From positions 54,556-118,555 of the forward strand of contig JANYAE010000001.1 of assembly GCA_025355105.1 (NCBI GenBank): a stretch of DNA of 64,000 nucleotides. The letters are read 5' to 3'. Position numbers and translations under genes: made by a program. The stretch is from Pseudomonadota bacterium. GTDB lineage: Bacteria; Pseudomonadota; Gammaproteobacteria; Steroidobacterales; Steroidobacteraceae. Each line of letters begins with the position of its first letter. Position 1 is the stretch's first letter. The notes under the pieces were generated by a model. The model saw only the letters and a list, made by a program, of their open reading frames with translations, was not told the origin of the DNA and made no database searches. Below, piece by piece: positions 17,312-29,793 of the stretch.

Positions 17312-19858
17312 ATGACCACCCGCATCACCCGTCTCACGTTGCTGGCCGCGAGCGTCGCGGCGAGCCTTGCCGCGGCGCCGTCAGGCGCGCAGCAGGCGCC
17401 CGCGGCGAGCAGCAGCGCCGGCAACGAGCTCAGCGAGATCGTCGTCACCGCTCGGCAGCGCGCGGAAAAGCTCATCGACGTGCCGGCGACCGTACAGGCC
17501 TTCACGGCCCTGGACATCAAGGCGGCAGGCATCGAGCGCCCGGGAGACTTCATCTCGCTGACCTCCGGCGTCTCGCAGGTACAGGATGCCGAGGTCGGCG
17601 ACCTGCAGGTCAACATCCGCGGCATCAGCACCGGCCGGGATGCCGAGACCAACTTCGCGCTGGTGATCGACGGCGTGCTGCAGACCAACCCGAGCGCCTT
17701 CAACCAGGAACTCGCCAACGTCACCCAGATCGAGGTCATGAAGGGCCCGCAGGGCGCGCTTTACGGCCGCAACGCGCTGGCCGGCGCCATCATCATCACG
17801 ACCAAGAAGCCCGGTGACAGCTTCGAGGCCGAGGCCAAGGTCGGCGGCGGCAACTACAGTTCCTGGAACGGCAGCGTCAACCTGAGCGGGCCGCTCGGCG
17901 CCGCCGCCGCCGGCTCGCTCGGCGCCTACACGCGCCGCACCGACGGCTCGTACCACAACAGTTACCTGAACTGCGACGGCTGCACCAACTACTTCCGCGA
18001 AACGGGCGTCAACGGCCGCTTCGTGCTCAAGGCCGGCGACAACGGCGAGATCGACGTCAAGGCGAAGTACTCGGAGGTCAAGGGCGGCGCGATCACCTTC
18101 AACGCCTCGGTCGCGCTCAAGGACGCGGCGCTCGGCTCGGGCTTCGGCCCGCTGTGGGAGGATCCGAACGCGCACCAGTTCGTCTACCTCAACAACATCG
18201 TTCCGGTGAACGAACAGAAGAACAAGGACGTGTCGGTCAAGGGCACGTGGAACGTCCCGGTCGGCACGTTCACGGGCACGCTTGCATACAACGACCAGAC
18301 CAACTTCTTCTTGACCGACAGCGCCGCGGACGCGTTCCACCTTTACAGCGCCAACACCCTCTGTCAGCAGACCTTCGCGGCCCGCTCCGCCGACACGCCG
18401 GTGCCGCCGCCGTTCAGCTACGGCAACCCGCCGCCCAACTTCGGCAACTCCTTCCCGCCGGCCTACGGTCCTTCGACCTGCGGCGGCTACCAGTACCAGC
18501 AGCGTGACCAGAAGGACTCGTCGCTCGAGCTGCGACTCGCGTCGCCGGGCAACCAGGCGCTGCGCTGGATGGTCGGGGCCTACCTCGCCGACATCAAACG
18601 CCACGTCGTGGTCGCGCAGGGCGGCGACCTCGGCCAGGGATTCCTGCAGCAGGCCTTCGTGCCGAGCACCGGCCCGAATCCGACCGACGCGCTGTTCGAC
18701 GACAACTTCCACAGCAAGGTCTACGCCGGCTTCGGCAACGTCGCCTACGACGTCGCCAAGGGAGTCGAACTCGCGCTGGCCCTGCGCTACGACAACGAAG
18801 ACCGCACGGTCGACAACAACGTGCCCAAGGTGAGCCCGCAGACGCCGGGTTTCGGACCGTTCGGCTTCCTGTTCGGCCCGTCCTGCCCGAACGGCCCGAG
18901 CAACTGCTCGGTCTACATCAACCCGGCCTACAACCTCGACCCGACCCTGACGTCGATCCCGAGCCGCAGCAAGTCCTTCGACCAGCTGCAGCCGAAGGCG
19001 TCGATCAACTGGAAGTTCAGCGAGGAGTTCGCGCTGTACGCGTCATACGGCTACGGCTTCCGCAGCGGCGGTTTCAACTCGACCGGCAGCGCCGCGACCC
19101 TGCTCGGGGCATTCGGCTCGCTCAAACTCGATGACGGCACGCCGAACCTGCAGCACGTCACCGACGACTTCCGCAAGGAAGTCTCGAAGGCGGCCGAGGT
19201 CGGCTTCAAGTCGAACCTGCTCGATCGCACGCTGTCGGTCAACGGTGCCGTCTACTACACCAAGGTAGACGACATGCAGAACTTCAGCTTCTTCGCCGGC
19301 CCCTTCGGCGTGCTGCGCATCGTGACCAACATCGACAAGGTGGACATCAAGGGCATGGAGGCGGACTTCCGCTGGCGGCCGACGCACTGGATCGGGGTCC
19401 ACGGCAGCTTCGGCTACACGGACACCGAGATCAAAGCGTACGCGGTCCGCCCGTACACCGTCGGCAACAAGGTGCCGTACGTACCGGACTACACCGGCAA
19501 CCTCGGGCTCGACTTTGCAGTGCCGGTGGGTGGCAACCTGAGCGTCGTCGCTCGGCTGGACGAGAACTTCACCGGCAAGACGTGGTTCTCAACGGTGCAG
19601 AACAACCGGTTGCCGAACTTCTTCACCGGCTTCGGCTTCGGCGAGGGCGACTTCTCCAAGCAGTACCGCAAGCCCTACGCGGTCACCGATGGGCGAGTGG
19701 GCATCGAGAGCGACAAGTGGGGGGTCACGGCGTGGGCCCGCAACCTGACCAACAAGAAATACCTCGAGGAGATCATCCCGGCGCCGGAGTTCGGCGGCTC
19801 GTTCATTCACGACTCGTTCGGCCGCACCTTCGGCCTCGAGGTGAGCGCTCGCTTCTGA
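17312..19858 (+). CDS. TonB-dependent outer-membrane receptor
   Basis: An 848-residue receptor with a signal peptide (cleavage near PSGA-QQ), a TonB-box-like segment SEIVVTARQR, a plug domain (residues about 45-165 with VNIRGISTGRDAET, IEVMKGPQGALYGRNALAGAIIITT) and a beta-barrel to the C-terminus. The protein ends in Phe (TFGLEVSARF), as outer-membrane barrels do. The IDVPATVQAF form of the plug is characteristic of the large family that expands in catabolically versatile proteobacteria for importing sugars, steroids and other organics, rather than of siderophore receptors. The start at 17312 follows GAGGGAG by 5 bases. It is divergent from ppc and ends in a strong terminator. The substrate is unknown. 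Confidence 0.93.
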   Translation: MTTRITRLTLLAASVAASLAAAPSGAQQAPAASSSAGNELSEIVVTARQRAEKLIDVPATVQAFTALDIKAAGIERPGDFISLTSGVSQVQDAEVGDLQVNIRGISTGRDAETNFALVIDGVLQTNPSAFNQELANVTQIEVMKGPQGALYGRNALAGAIIITTKKPGDSFEAEAKVGGGNYSSWNGSVNLSGPLGAAAAGSLGAYTRRTDGSYHNSYLNCDGCTNYFRETGVNGRFVLKAGDNGEIDVKAKYSEVKGGAITFNASVALKDAALGSGFGPLWEDPNAHQFVYLNNIVPVNEQKNKDVSVKGTWNVPVGTFTGTLAYNDQTNFFLTDSAADAFHLYSANTLCQQTFAARSADTPVPPPFSYGNPPPNFGNSFPPAYGPSTCGGYQYQQRDQKDSSLELRLASPGNQALRWMVGAYLADIKRHVVVAQGGDLGQGFLQQAFVPSTGPNPTDALFDDNFHSKVYAGFGNVAYDVAKGVELALALRYDNEDRTVDNNVPKVSPQTPGFGPFGFLFGPSCPNGPSNCSVYINPAYNLDPTLTSIPSRSKSFDQLQPKASINWKFSEEFALYASYGYGFRSGGFNSTGSAATLLGAFGSLKLDDGTPNLQHVTDDFRKEVSKAAEVGFKSNLLDRTLSVNGAVYYTKVDDMQNFSFFAGPFGVLRIVTNIDKVDIKGMEADFRWRPTHWIGVHGSFGYTDTEIKAYAVRPYTVGNKVPYVPDYTGNLGLDFAVPVGGNLSVVARLDENFTGKTWFSTVQNNRLPNFFTGFGFGEGDFSKQYRKPYAVTDGRVGIESDKWGVTAWARNLTNKKYLEEIIPAPEFGGSFIHDSFGRTFGLEVSARF

Positions 19859-19884
19859 CCGGCTGACGGATGCTGGCAACAGCA

Positions 19885-19920
19885 GGGCCCGCGGCGCCCG
19901 CGCCGCGGGCCCTTTATTTA
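19885..19920 (+). terminator. Rho-independent terminator of the TonB receptor gene
   Basis: A perfect 12-base-pair stem (GGGCCCGCGGCG with CGCCGCGGGCCC) closes a CCCG loop and is followed by TTTATTTA. It begins 26 bases after the receptor stop codon and is the clearest terminator in the window. Confidence 0.92.
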
Positions 19921-20124
19921 TAGCTCTGTCACCAATTTGTGTTGGTGCGATGGCAGGAAGCGGCCAAGAACTGACCTTCGGCGAGCGCCAGAAAAACCTC
20001 CAGACCCGCCATTCGGCGGCTCCTTCTTCCAGCCAATACCGTTGGAAACTCGGAACCGCGCGCATTGTGCGTGCACGTTCTTTCGGTTGCGCTGGCTCGC
20101 CGAGCGCTATGACAGCGTGACTTA

Positions 20125-21225
20125 CTACCAAAGCGCTGATACCGGCTCTACCGTTATCGTCGGCGCCGGATCCGGTTCGCCACCGCCGCCGCGGTTCGAC
20201 CATTTGATACAACTCAGAAACGGTTGTGCAGCAGGGTCGACCGACATGGTGATCGTGCCGCCTGCGCCGGCGTAGCCGGGGCGACCCTCCGAGCCAGGTC
20301 GGCCGTCGAGGCCGCTCGTTCCGGGAGGAAAGCCCTGGCCCCCCGATCCGCCACGACCCGCTCTGCCTCCCGCGCCGCCGCGGCCCCCTGTGCCGCCGTT
20401 GTCCAACACCTTGAGCGAGCCACCGTTAGGATCGACGACGTACATTGACTGGCGGCCGGCGCCGGCGACTCTGACCTGAAGCAACGGGGTGCTCGTTCTT
20501 GCGGGTTCCAACCGTACCCAAATATGAACCGGGAGCCCGGGCCACCCATCTTGGCCGTTGGAACCGTCGCCACCGTTACTTCCGTCGGACCCGCGCTCGC
20601 CGGGTCCTTGAGGACGGATCAGGCCTGTGACGGGATCGACGCTGGCCGCTGCGCCATCGGCGCCGCTACTGCCATCCCAGCCGGCCATTCCGTCGATTCC
20701 GTTCGCGCCATCGGCGCCGGAGTAATCGGCGACAAACGCGAGGTCATAGCGCACAGGGATATCGAGCTCGGCGACCACATCGGCGTGTGCGACCGGCGCA
20801 ATGCGCAGGTGCGCCACCTTGCCCTCACTAACCCGCGGATCCGAAGTCAGCGAAACCTCCCCACTGTTGGTCACCTGAACCACGGTGGCCGTGATCGCGT
20901 AGTTGTCAAAGGCGACTTTGCCCTCGCCGCCACCTACGGTGGCGTATTGCTTGCCGTCCTGGGTCGTGGCAACGATCACAAGTTGCGCCGACTGACCCGG
21001 CCCCAAAGCGCTGACCACGGAGCCGTCGTGCCCATCCTCTAGTGAGGCCGTCACTGCAGTCACCGCCAGACGATCCAATCGAACGCGAAGACCCATGCGG
21101 ACCGCAAGCGCAGAACAGCCACAGATCGATATGAGCAGCAGGCACACCGGTGCGCCGCGAAGCCACCGGCTCGCGATTTGCCGTCCACGTCTCAATCTGA
21201 TTGCCATTTCCATACCGAGCCGCAT
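20125..21225 (-). CDS. Collagen-like glycine-rich lipoprotein
   Basis: A 366-residue protein with a basic N-terminus, a hydrophobic stretch and a near-lipobox (LLISICGC), so probably a lipoprotein. Residues about 40-165 form a beta-rich domain. After this come two glycine-rich blocks: one in the middle (GADGANGIDGMAGWDGSSGADG, GSDGSNGGDGSNGQDG) and one near the C-terminus (GGRGGAGGRAGRGGSGG then GLDGRPGSEGRPGYAG). The blocks follow a collagen-like Gly-X-Y rhythm and are split by a second beta-rich segment of about 45 residues. Such proteins are usually surface-exposed stalks or adhesins. It is convergent with the TonB receptor across the terminator. The function is not known. Confidence 0.7.
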   Translation of the reverse strand: MRLGMEMAIRLRRGRQIASRWLRGAPVCLLLISICGCSALAVRMGLRVRLDRLAVTAVTASLEDGHDGSVVSALGPGQSAQLVIVATTQDGKQYATVGGGEGKVAFDNYAITATVVQVTNSGEVSLTSDPRVSEGKVAHLRIAPVAHADVVAELDIPVRYDLAFVADYSGADGANGIDGMAGWDGSSGADGAAASVDPVTGLIRPQGPGERGSDGSNGGDGSNGQDGWPGLPVHIWVRLEPARTSTPLLQVRVAGAGRQSMYVVDPNGGSLKVLDNGGTGGRGGAGGRAGRGGSGGQGFPPGTSGLDGRPGSEGRPGYAGAGGTITMSVDPAAQPFLSCIKWSNRGGGGEPDPAPTITVEPVSALW

Positions 21226-21659
21226 CGGGGACTCGACGGCACTAGTCTACGACCAAGGGCTGGATTTCGCTCGCTGCGCCGGCGCAATTGCTCGCAGCCC
21301 CATGCTCTCGATCGAACGGCCGCGATGTCCGCGTCGGCCATTTTGATCAGCTGGTATGGAGCACGTCGCCCGACAGCTTGGGGTCGACGCCGGCCAGGAG
21401 GTGCCTATCCCCGGTTGCGGAAGAGGCGACCGCCGTGCCTTCCGTTCGTCGCGGGCCACCAACACGATTTGGTGACAGAGCCTTATTGATTGGACGTGGC
21501 GGCACCCCGGGGACCACGCGGCCGGGCGATGGATATCGCGGTCGGCGTGTCGTCACGAACGGGGGCACTCCCGGCGACCGTCGCCACCGCCGGGCCGCGC
21601 ACGCCCGTCCGGGCATCGTGCACCGCCGCGAGCGGCCGGTGAGTCGCTGCCGGCCCGGT
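21226..21659. other. Intergenic region, no gene seen
   Basis: A 434-base gap between the collagen-like lipoprotein start and the eda stop. Its composition is less extreme than its neighbours, and open frames here do not resemble proteins. It probably holds the promoter of the lipoprotein gene and the end of the edd-eda transcript, but I see no clear hairpin. Confidence 0.4.
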
Positions 21660-22300
21660 TCAAGCCGGCGCGCGCACCCGCCCGAGTGCCGCGGCGCGGC
21701 GCGCGAGCGCCGTGATCGCCGCGTAGTCCGCGGCGGCAAGCAGCGCCGGCGTCGCCAGCGACGACATGCCGACGCAGAGCACGTTCGGCAGCGCCAGATA
21801 GTCCGGAGCGCTCGTCACGTCGACGCCGCCGGTCGGACAGAAGCGCACGCCGGGGAACGGCGCGGCCATCGCCCGCAGCATCGCCACCCCACCGGCCTGG
21901 GCCGCCGGAAAGAACTTCAGCGTGTCGAGCCCGGCGCCGAGTGCCGCCATCAGCTCGGTCGGTGTCATCACGCCGGGTAGCATCGTCGCGCCGAGCCGCG
22001 CGCCCTCGGCGCACAACGCCGCCGAGTAGCCGGGCGAGACGATGAACTGGCTACCGGCCGCGAGCGCCGCGGCCAGCTGGGCAGAGTCGACGACGGTACC
22101 GGCGCCGACGATCGCCTCCGGCACCGCCGCCCGCATCGCGGCGATCGCGGCGAGCGCCGCCGCGGACCGCAAGGTGACCTCGAGCACCGGCAGTCCGCCG
22201 GCCACCAGCGCGCGCGCCAGCGGCACGGCCGTGGCGAGGTCGGTTACCGTCAGGACCGGAATCACCGGTGCGCGTCCGAGCAGTTCGCGGATCGGCAGCG

Positions 22301-22310
<10 letters not shown>
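21660..22310 (-). CDS. eda: 2-dehydro-3-deoxy-phosphogluconate (KDPG) aldolase
   Basis: A 216-residue class I aldolase that splits KDPG into pyruvate and glyceraldehyde 3-phosphate, the last step of the Entner-Doudoroff pathway. The catalytic Glu is in LPVLEVTLR and the Schiff-base Lys in [14 protein letters not shown] and FCPTGGV are the phosphate-binding loops. The last phosphate loop reads CVGMSS where the usual form is CVGGSW, a conservative oddity. The ATG overlaps the end of edd by 10 bases, so the two are translationally coupled. Confidence 0.93.
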
Positions 22311-24130
<1,820 letters not shown>

Positions 24131-24163
24131 GGCAGGTTCCGGTGGTGATTTGTTGAACAGGAG

Positions 24164-24178
24164 TGTAGTTTATATACA
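24164..24178. promoter_or_regulatory. HexR-like box 1, edd side
   Basis: TGTAGTTTATATACA has the outer form TGTA-N7-TACA and agrees at 11 of 15 positions with the gammaproteobacterial HexR consensus TGTAATTAAATTACA, recalled from memory. It is 34 bases upstream of the edd start, in the AT-rich divergent gap. Confidence 0.5.
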
Positions 24179-24212
24179 TTCCAGATCAAAGTTTCAGCAC
24201 CGGATACATTAT

Positions 24213-24228
24213 TTGTGATAAAATACAA
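24213..24228. promoter_or_regulatory. HexR-like box 2 (TTGT-N8-ACAA)
   Basis: TTGTGATAAAATACAA fits the Pseudomonas HexR operator form TTGT-N7/8-ACAA exactly. It lies between edd and zwf, 78 bases upstream of the zwf start, and an RpiR/HexR-type regulator is encoded directly after zwf. It probably allows KDPG-responsive repression of both divergent units. Confidence 0.6.
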
Positions 24229-24305
24229 TGTGTTATATTTTACATTACATAAGGCGCTGATTGGTTCCCGCTGGGTTTCAGGTAGCTTAACTACTGAGTG
24301 TCCCC

Positions 24306-25792
<1,487 letters not shown>

Positions 25793-25796
<4 letters not shown>

Positions 25797-26695
25797 GCGC
25801 CGGCGCACCGCGCGCGACGGACGCCGGCGCGCGCGACCTGCAGGAGGCGGAACTGTTGAAGCGGATCTCCTCGCTGCGCGCGTCGCTGTCGCCGTCCGAA
25901 GCGCGGGTGGCCGACGCGGTGCTCGCCGCGCCTGCCTGGGTGCTGCAGAGCACCCTGTCGGCCGTGGCTGCCCGCGCCCGGGTCAGCGATCCGACGGTCA
26001 TCCGCTTCTGTCGGTCGCTCGGCCTTGACGGCTACCAGACCTTCCGTCTGCGGCTCGCCCACAGCCTCGGCAGCGGCGCTTCGGTCCTGCACCGCGACAT
26101 CGATCGCGGCGACTCGGCGGCCGACCTGGCCGCGAAGATCTTCGAGCGGGTGGCGCGCACGCTGCGCGACGTCTCCGGCCAGATCGCGCCGGCCCGGCTC
26201 GAGGCCGCGATCGCGCTGCTCGCGGCAGCACGACGGATCGAGTTCTACGGACTCGGCAGCTCCGGGATCGTGGCCGCCGACGCGCGCCACAAGTTCTTCC
26301 GGCTGGGGCTGCAGGCGGTCGCTTATTCCGACGCCCACGTCCACGGCATGGCGGCCACGATGCTCGCACCCGGCGATGTCGTGGTCGCAATCTCGAGCAC
26401 TGGCCGCACCATCGACCTGATCTCGAGCGTCGAGCTCGCCCGCGAGGCCGGCGCGGACGTGATCGCGATCGCGCCGCCGGGCTCGCCGCTCGCGCAGCGC
26501 TGCAACCTGCCGCTCGAGATTGCGGTCGACGAAGACACCGACGTGTACACGCCGATGACGACCCGCCTGGCGCAGCTGGCCTTGATCGACGTCCTGTCGA
26601 TTGGCGTCGCGCTACGGCTCGGCCCGGAGCTCGCGGCACGCCTCGAGCGTGCGCGCGACAGCCTCCGCGGCAAGCGGCTCGGCGAGGCGGACTGA
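25793..26695 (+). CDS. hexR: RpiR family transcriptional regulator, HexR-like
   Basis: A 300-residue regulator with an N-terminal RpiR helix-turn-helix domain ([12 protein letters not shown], then [23 protein letters not shown]) and a C-terminal SIS domain that binds phosphosugars ([40 protein letters not shown]). HexR proteins of this form repress zwf, edd and eda and release DNA when they bind KDPG. Location immediately after zwf, with HexR-like boxes upstream, supports that role. The GTG at 25793 overlaps the zwf stop; a TTG at 25856 with GGAGG eight bases upstream would give a more family-like N-terminus and is a real alternative. Confidence 0.87.
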
Positions 26696-26795
26696 GCCCG
26701 CGGCGCGCGCGGCACCGAGCGCGCGGTACGGCTTCGCCGTGCGGGGCCCGAGCGGATCGCTTACATTGTGCGGATCCCCCGGCCTGCGGACCACC

Positions 26796-27479
26796 ATGGA
26801 CGTCGATACCGCCCTGCGCACGCGCGGCTCCACGCGCGCCTTCCTGCCGCGCCCCGTCGCCCGGGCCAGCGTCGAGGCGGTCCTCGCTGCGGCGCGCTTC
26901 GCACCCAGCGGCAGCAACATCCAACCCTGGCAGGTGCACGTCGTCGAGGGCGCGGTCCGCGACGGCATCTGCCAGGCGGTGCTGGAGGCGGCGGTGACTG
27001 CGCCGGAGCGGCAGTTCTGGCCTTACCAGTACTATCCGTCGGTGTGGCGCGAGCCCTACCTGGCGCGACGGCGAGCCTGCGGCTGGGGGCTGTACACCCT
27101 GCTCGGCATCGCGCGCGGCGACCGCGCCGCGATGCAGGCGCAGGAGCGGCGCAACTACACGTTCTTCGATGCTCCGGTGGGGCTGTTCTTCTTCATCGAC
27201 ACGGATCTCGGCCCGGGCAGCTGGCTCGACTACGGGATGTTCCTGCAGTCGATCATGCTGGCCGCCTCTGCCCATGGCCTCGCGACGTGCCCGCAGGCCG
27301 CCTGGGCGCCGTTCCACCAGATCATCCGCGAGCGGCTCGCGGTGCCGGATTCGAAGATGCTGATCTGCGGCATGGGGCTCGGCTACGCGGATCCCGCCGC
27401 GCCGGTCAACCGATTCCGCCCGGATCGACTCGCGGTCGGCGAGTTCACCGCCTGGCACGGCGATGGAGCAGGCCCTTGA
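26796..27479 (+). CDS. Nitroreductase family protein
   Basis: A 227-residue FMN-dependent NAD(P)H oxidoreductase. The FMN-binding N-terminus shows TRGSTRAFLPRPV followed by ARFAPSGSNIQPWQV, and YGMFLQSIMLAASAHGLATCPQ plus a C-terminal GMGLGYADP are the other family blocks. The substrate (nitroaromatic, quinone or other) cannot be told. The ATG at 26796 fits the family N-terminus. The TGA stop overlaps the TTG start of the next gene by four bases. Confidence 0.88.
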   Translation: MDVDTALRTRGSTRAFLPRPVARASVEAVLAAARFAPSGSNIQPWQVHVVEGAVRDGICQAVLEAAVTAPERQFWPYQYYPSVWREPYLARRRACGWGLYTLLGIARGDRAAMQAQERRNYTFFDAPVGLFFFIDTDLGPGSWLDYGMFLQSIMLAASAHGLATCPQAAWAPFHQIIRERLAVPDSKMLICGMGLGYADPAAPVNRFRPDRLAVGEFTAWHGDGAGP

Positions 27480-28417
27480 GGCGCCGCCCGCCGGCAGGTG
27501 GCGCCGGCGCGGTCAGCGGCGTCGCGCTCGCGATCCTCGGTGCCGCCGGCTTCGCTTCCAAGGGTGTGATCGCCAAGTTCCTCTACGCCGACGGCTGGAG
27601 CGCAGACTCGGTGCTTTGGGTCCGCTCGTTGCTCGCGCTGCCGGTCATCGCGGCGTGGGCGCTGTGGGCGGTCGGCCCGCGTGCCCTGCTGCGCCCGCCG
27701 CCGCGGGCCGCGCTCGGCGCCGCCGCCGCCGGCTGCCTCTGCTACTACGGCGGCGCGACGCTGGACTTCCGGGCGCTGACGATGATCGATGCGAGCCTCG
27801 AGCGCGTGCTGCTGTTCTCGTACCCGTCGATGGTGGTGGTGCTCTACGCGGGGATCTATCGTGAGTGGCCCGAACTGCGCGTGTTCGGCGCGCTGGTCGT
27901 CACCTACGTCGGCATCTTCATGGTCGTGACCGGGCTCGACGCCGGCGTCCTGCGTGGCAACGCCGCCGGCGGCACCCTGGTGCTGACCTGCGCGCTGACG
28001 TCGGCACTCTACTACCTCGCCAGCGACCGCTGGACCGGCGCGATCGGCAGCGTCGCGTTCACGTTCTACGCGCTCACGGCCGCAACCGCGTGCCTCGGCG
28101 CGCAGCGACTGATCGCCGGCGTCGCGGGCGCGTCGGTCTGGAGTCCGCGCGATCTGTGGCTGCTGCTGGCACTCGTCAGCGTGGCAACGGTCATGCCGAT
28201 GCTGGCGATGGCCGAGGGTGTCCGCCGGCTCGGCGCGCCGCGCGCCTCGGTCGTCGCGACGGTCGGGCCGCCGACCACGATCGTGCTCGGCGGCTGGCTG
28301 CTCGATGAGCGCCTGCGCACCGCGCAGTGGCTGGGTGTCGCGCTGATCGTCGCGGGGATCCTGGCGCTCGAACTCGCGAAGCGCCCGGCCGCCGCCGCCG
28401 GCAGCCAGGCCGCCTGA
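27476..28417 (+). CDS. EamA/DMT-superfamily transporter
   Basis: A 313-residue inner-membrane protein with about ten hydrophobic segments in two EamA repeats, for example VALAILGAAGFASKGVIAKFL in repeat 1 and TLVLTCALTSALYYL to WLGVALIVAGILAL in repeat 2. The end of the second repeat has the typical ASVVATVGPPTTIVLGGWLLDE. It is probably a metabolite exporter with unknown cargo. The TTG at 27476 is the only start codon before the first membrane segment in this frame, and it overlaps the preceding stop as TTGA, indicating coupled translation. Confidence 0.83.
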   Translation: MRRRPPAGGAGAVSGVALAILGAAGFASKGVIAKFLYADGWSADSVLWVRSLLALPVIAAWALWAVGPRALLRPPPRAALGAAAAGCLCYYGGATLDFRALTMIDASLERVLLFSYPSMVVVLYAGIYREWPELRVFGALVVTYVGIFMVVTGLDAGVLRGNAAGGTLVLTCALTSALYYLASDRWTGAIGSVAFTFYALTAATACLGAQRLIAGVAGASVWSPRDLWLLLALVSVATVMPMLAMAEGVRRLGAPRASVVATVGPPTTIVLGGWLLDERLRTAQWLGVALIVAGILALELAKRPAAAAGSQAA

Positions 28418-28449
28418 AATCCGCGGCACGCGACGCCGCGCCCCGCCGC

Positions 28450-28842
28450 CTACCAGTGGCGCGGATCCGGATCGTGGTGCAGCGCCGTGCCGACGATATA
28501 GGACACCGCCAGCAGCGCGCCGGCGAGCGCCACCGCCCGGATCGCGGGCGTCCGGCCGCGCCGGATCGCGATCGACCCGAGCACCACGTAGGCAACGAGC
28601 GCCAGCAGCTTGGCCGTCAGCCAGCCATCGACGAACGGGAACTGCTGGATGATGATCGTCAGCAGCACGGCGCTCGCGAGCAGCACGCTGTCGACGACGT
28701 GCGGGGCGATCCGCAGAATCGGCTGTTGCAGGTGCGCGGAACCGCCTATGCGCAGAGCCGCGCGCAGCACGAACAGGGCGATCGACGTCGCGACCGCCGT
28801 GACGTGCAGCGTCTTCAGCGCGAAGTAGTACTGCGCCAGCAT
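28450..28842 (-). CDS. SirB2-like small membrane protein
   Basis: A 130-residue protein with four membrane segments. It shows the SirB family layout: LKTLHVTAVATSIALFVLR, HVVDSVLLASAVLLTI, FPFVDGWLTAKLLALVAYVVLGSIAIRRG and AGALLAVSYIVGTA. The conserved His of the first segment and the Trp-Leu-x-x-Lys of the third are present. The family is named for a Salmonella locus, but its biochemical role is unknown. It starts 9 bases after the stop of the AgmX/TonB-like gene and may be the last gene of that operon. Confidence 0.8.
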   Translation of the reverse strand: MLAQYYFALKTLHVTAVATSIALFVLRAALRIGGSAHLQQPILRIAPHVVDSVLLASAVLLTIIIQQFPFVDGWLTAKLLALVAYVVLGSIAIRRGRTPAIRAVALAGALLAVSYIVGTALHHDPDPRHW

Positions 28843-28851
28843 CCCGGCCGG

Positions 28852-29772
28852 TCAGGCCGGGAAGAAATCGATGGGCTTGGTCGTCGTGATGAGTTCGACA
28901 TCCTTGTCGTCGAAGCGGAACATCTTGATGCGGGCGACGAGCTTGCGCTCGAGCTCCTGATCCTTCAGCTCGCTCGACAGCACCTTGCAGTCGGTGACCT
29001 CGCCCGTCGGCGCGATCGTCAGCTGCACCACGACCTTACCCTGGAGCTGCGGGTTGTCCCGCAGCGCGCGGTTGTAGAGCGCGTAGATCGCCGCCTTGTT
29101 GCGGTCGAACACCATCTCGATCTCTTCGCGGCTGCGCGAGGCCTTGCCGCTCGAGCCGCTGCGCTTGGCCTCCGCGTGATCCTTGCGGATGCCGTCGGCG
29201 AATGACTGCACGCCCTGCATGGTCGAGTGACCGTGCAGCGAGCCCGGGCCGCCGCCGAATCCGGAACTGAGCGCCGCGGTGTTGATGCCGCCGCTGCCGC
29301 CGGTCAGGTTCGACGTGATCAGCGAGCGCTCGGCGCGCGCCGGCCCGTCGACCTTGTCCTTCAGTGGCTTGGCACTCGCCAGCTGCTCGGTGTTGAGGGC
29401 CGCTCGCAAGTCGGCGAGCTCGTCCTTGACCGCATTCAGCGCCTTCTGCGCCTTCTTCTTGGCCTGCTCGGTCTTGTCGACCACCGGCGGCGGAATCACG
29501 GGCTTGGGCTGGACGATCGGCTTCGGCTCGGGCTTCTTCTCCTCCACCGGCTTCGGCTTCGGCAGCGGCGGCTGCAGCACGAGCTTGACGACTTCCTCCG
29601 GCAGCGGCTGCGCCTTCGGGTGCTCAGGGGTCGGCAGCAGCTGCGTGCCCACCACGATGATCAGCCACAGGGCGAGGCCGATCTTGAGCAGCCGCTTAAA
29701 GTGGCGCTCCTCGGCGTCGTTCGGCGTCCAGGGTAGTTCAAATACCCGGTAGTTGGTCGCAAGCACTGTCAT
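28852..29772 (-). CDS. TonB-like energy transducer with AgmX/PglI C-terminal domain
   Basis: A 306-residue protein: a short cytoplasmic N-terminus, one membrane segment (residues about 27-46), a Pro/Lys-rich periplasmic spacer (residues about 50-103) and a coiled segment rich in Lys/Ala/Leu. It ends in a globular domain (residues about 215-306) containing EIEMVFDRNKAAIYALYNRALRDNP and VVVQLTIAPTGEVTDCKVLSSELKD. This is the TonB/TolA plan, with the terminal domain of the AgmX/PglI type first named in myxobacterial gliding motility. It should carry proton-motive-force energy from the ExbB/ExbD complex encoded upstream to an outer-envelope partner. The partner is unknown. Confidence 0.85.
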   Translation of the reverse strand: MTVLATNYRVFELPWTPNDAEERHFKRLLKIGLALWLIIVVGTQLLPTPEHPKAQPLPEEVVKLVLQPPLPKPKPVEEKKPEPKPIVQPKPVIPPPVVDKTEQAKKKAQKALNAVKDELADLRAALNTEQLASAKPLKDKVDGPARAERSLITSNLTGGSGGINTAALSSGFGGGPGSLHGHSTMQGVQSFADGIRKDHAEAKRSGSSGKASRSREEIEMVFDRNKAAIYALYNRALRDNPQLQGKVVVQLTIAPTGEVTDCKVLSSELKDQELERKLVARIKMFRFDDKDVELITTTKPIDFFPA

Positions 29773-29793
29773 CTGGGGTTCGCTCGGCGATTC

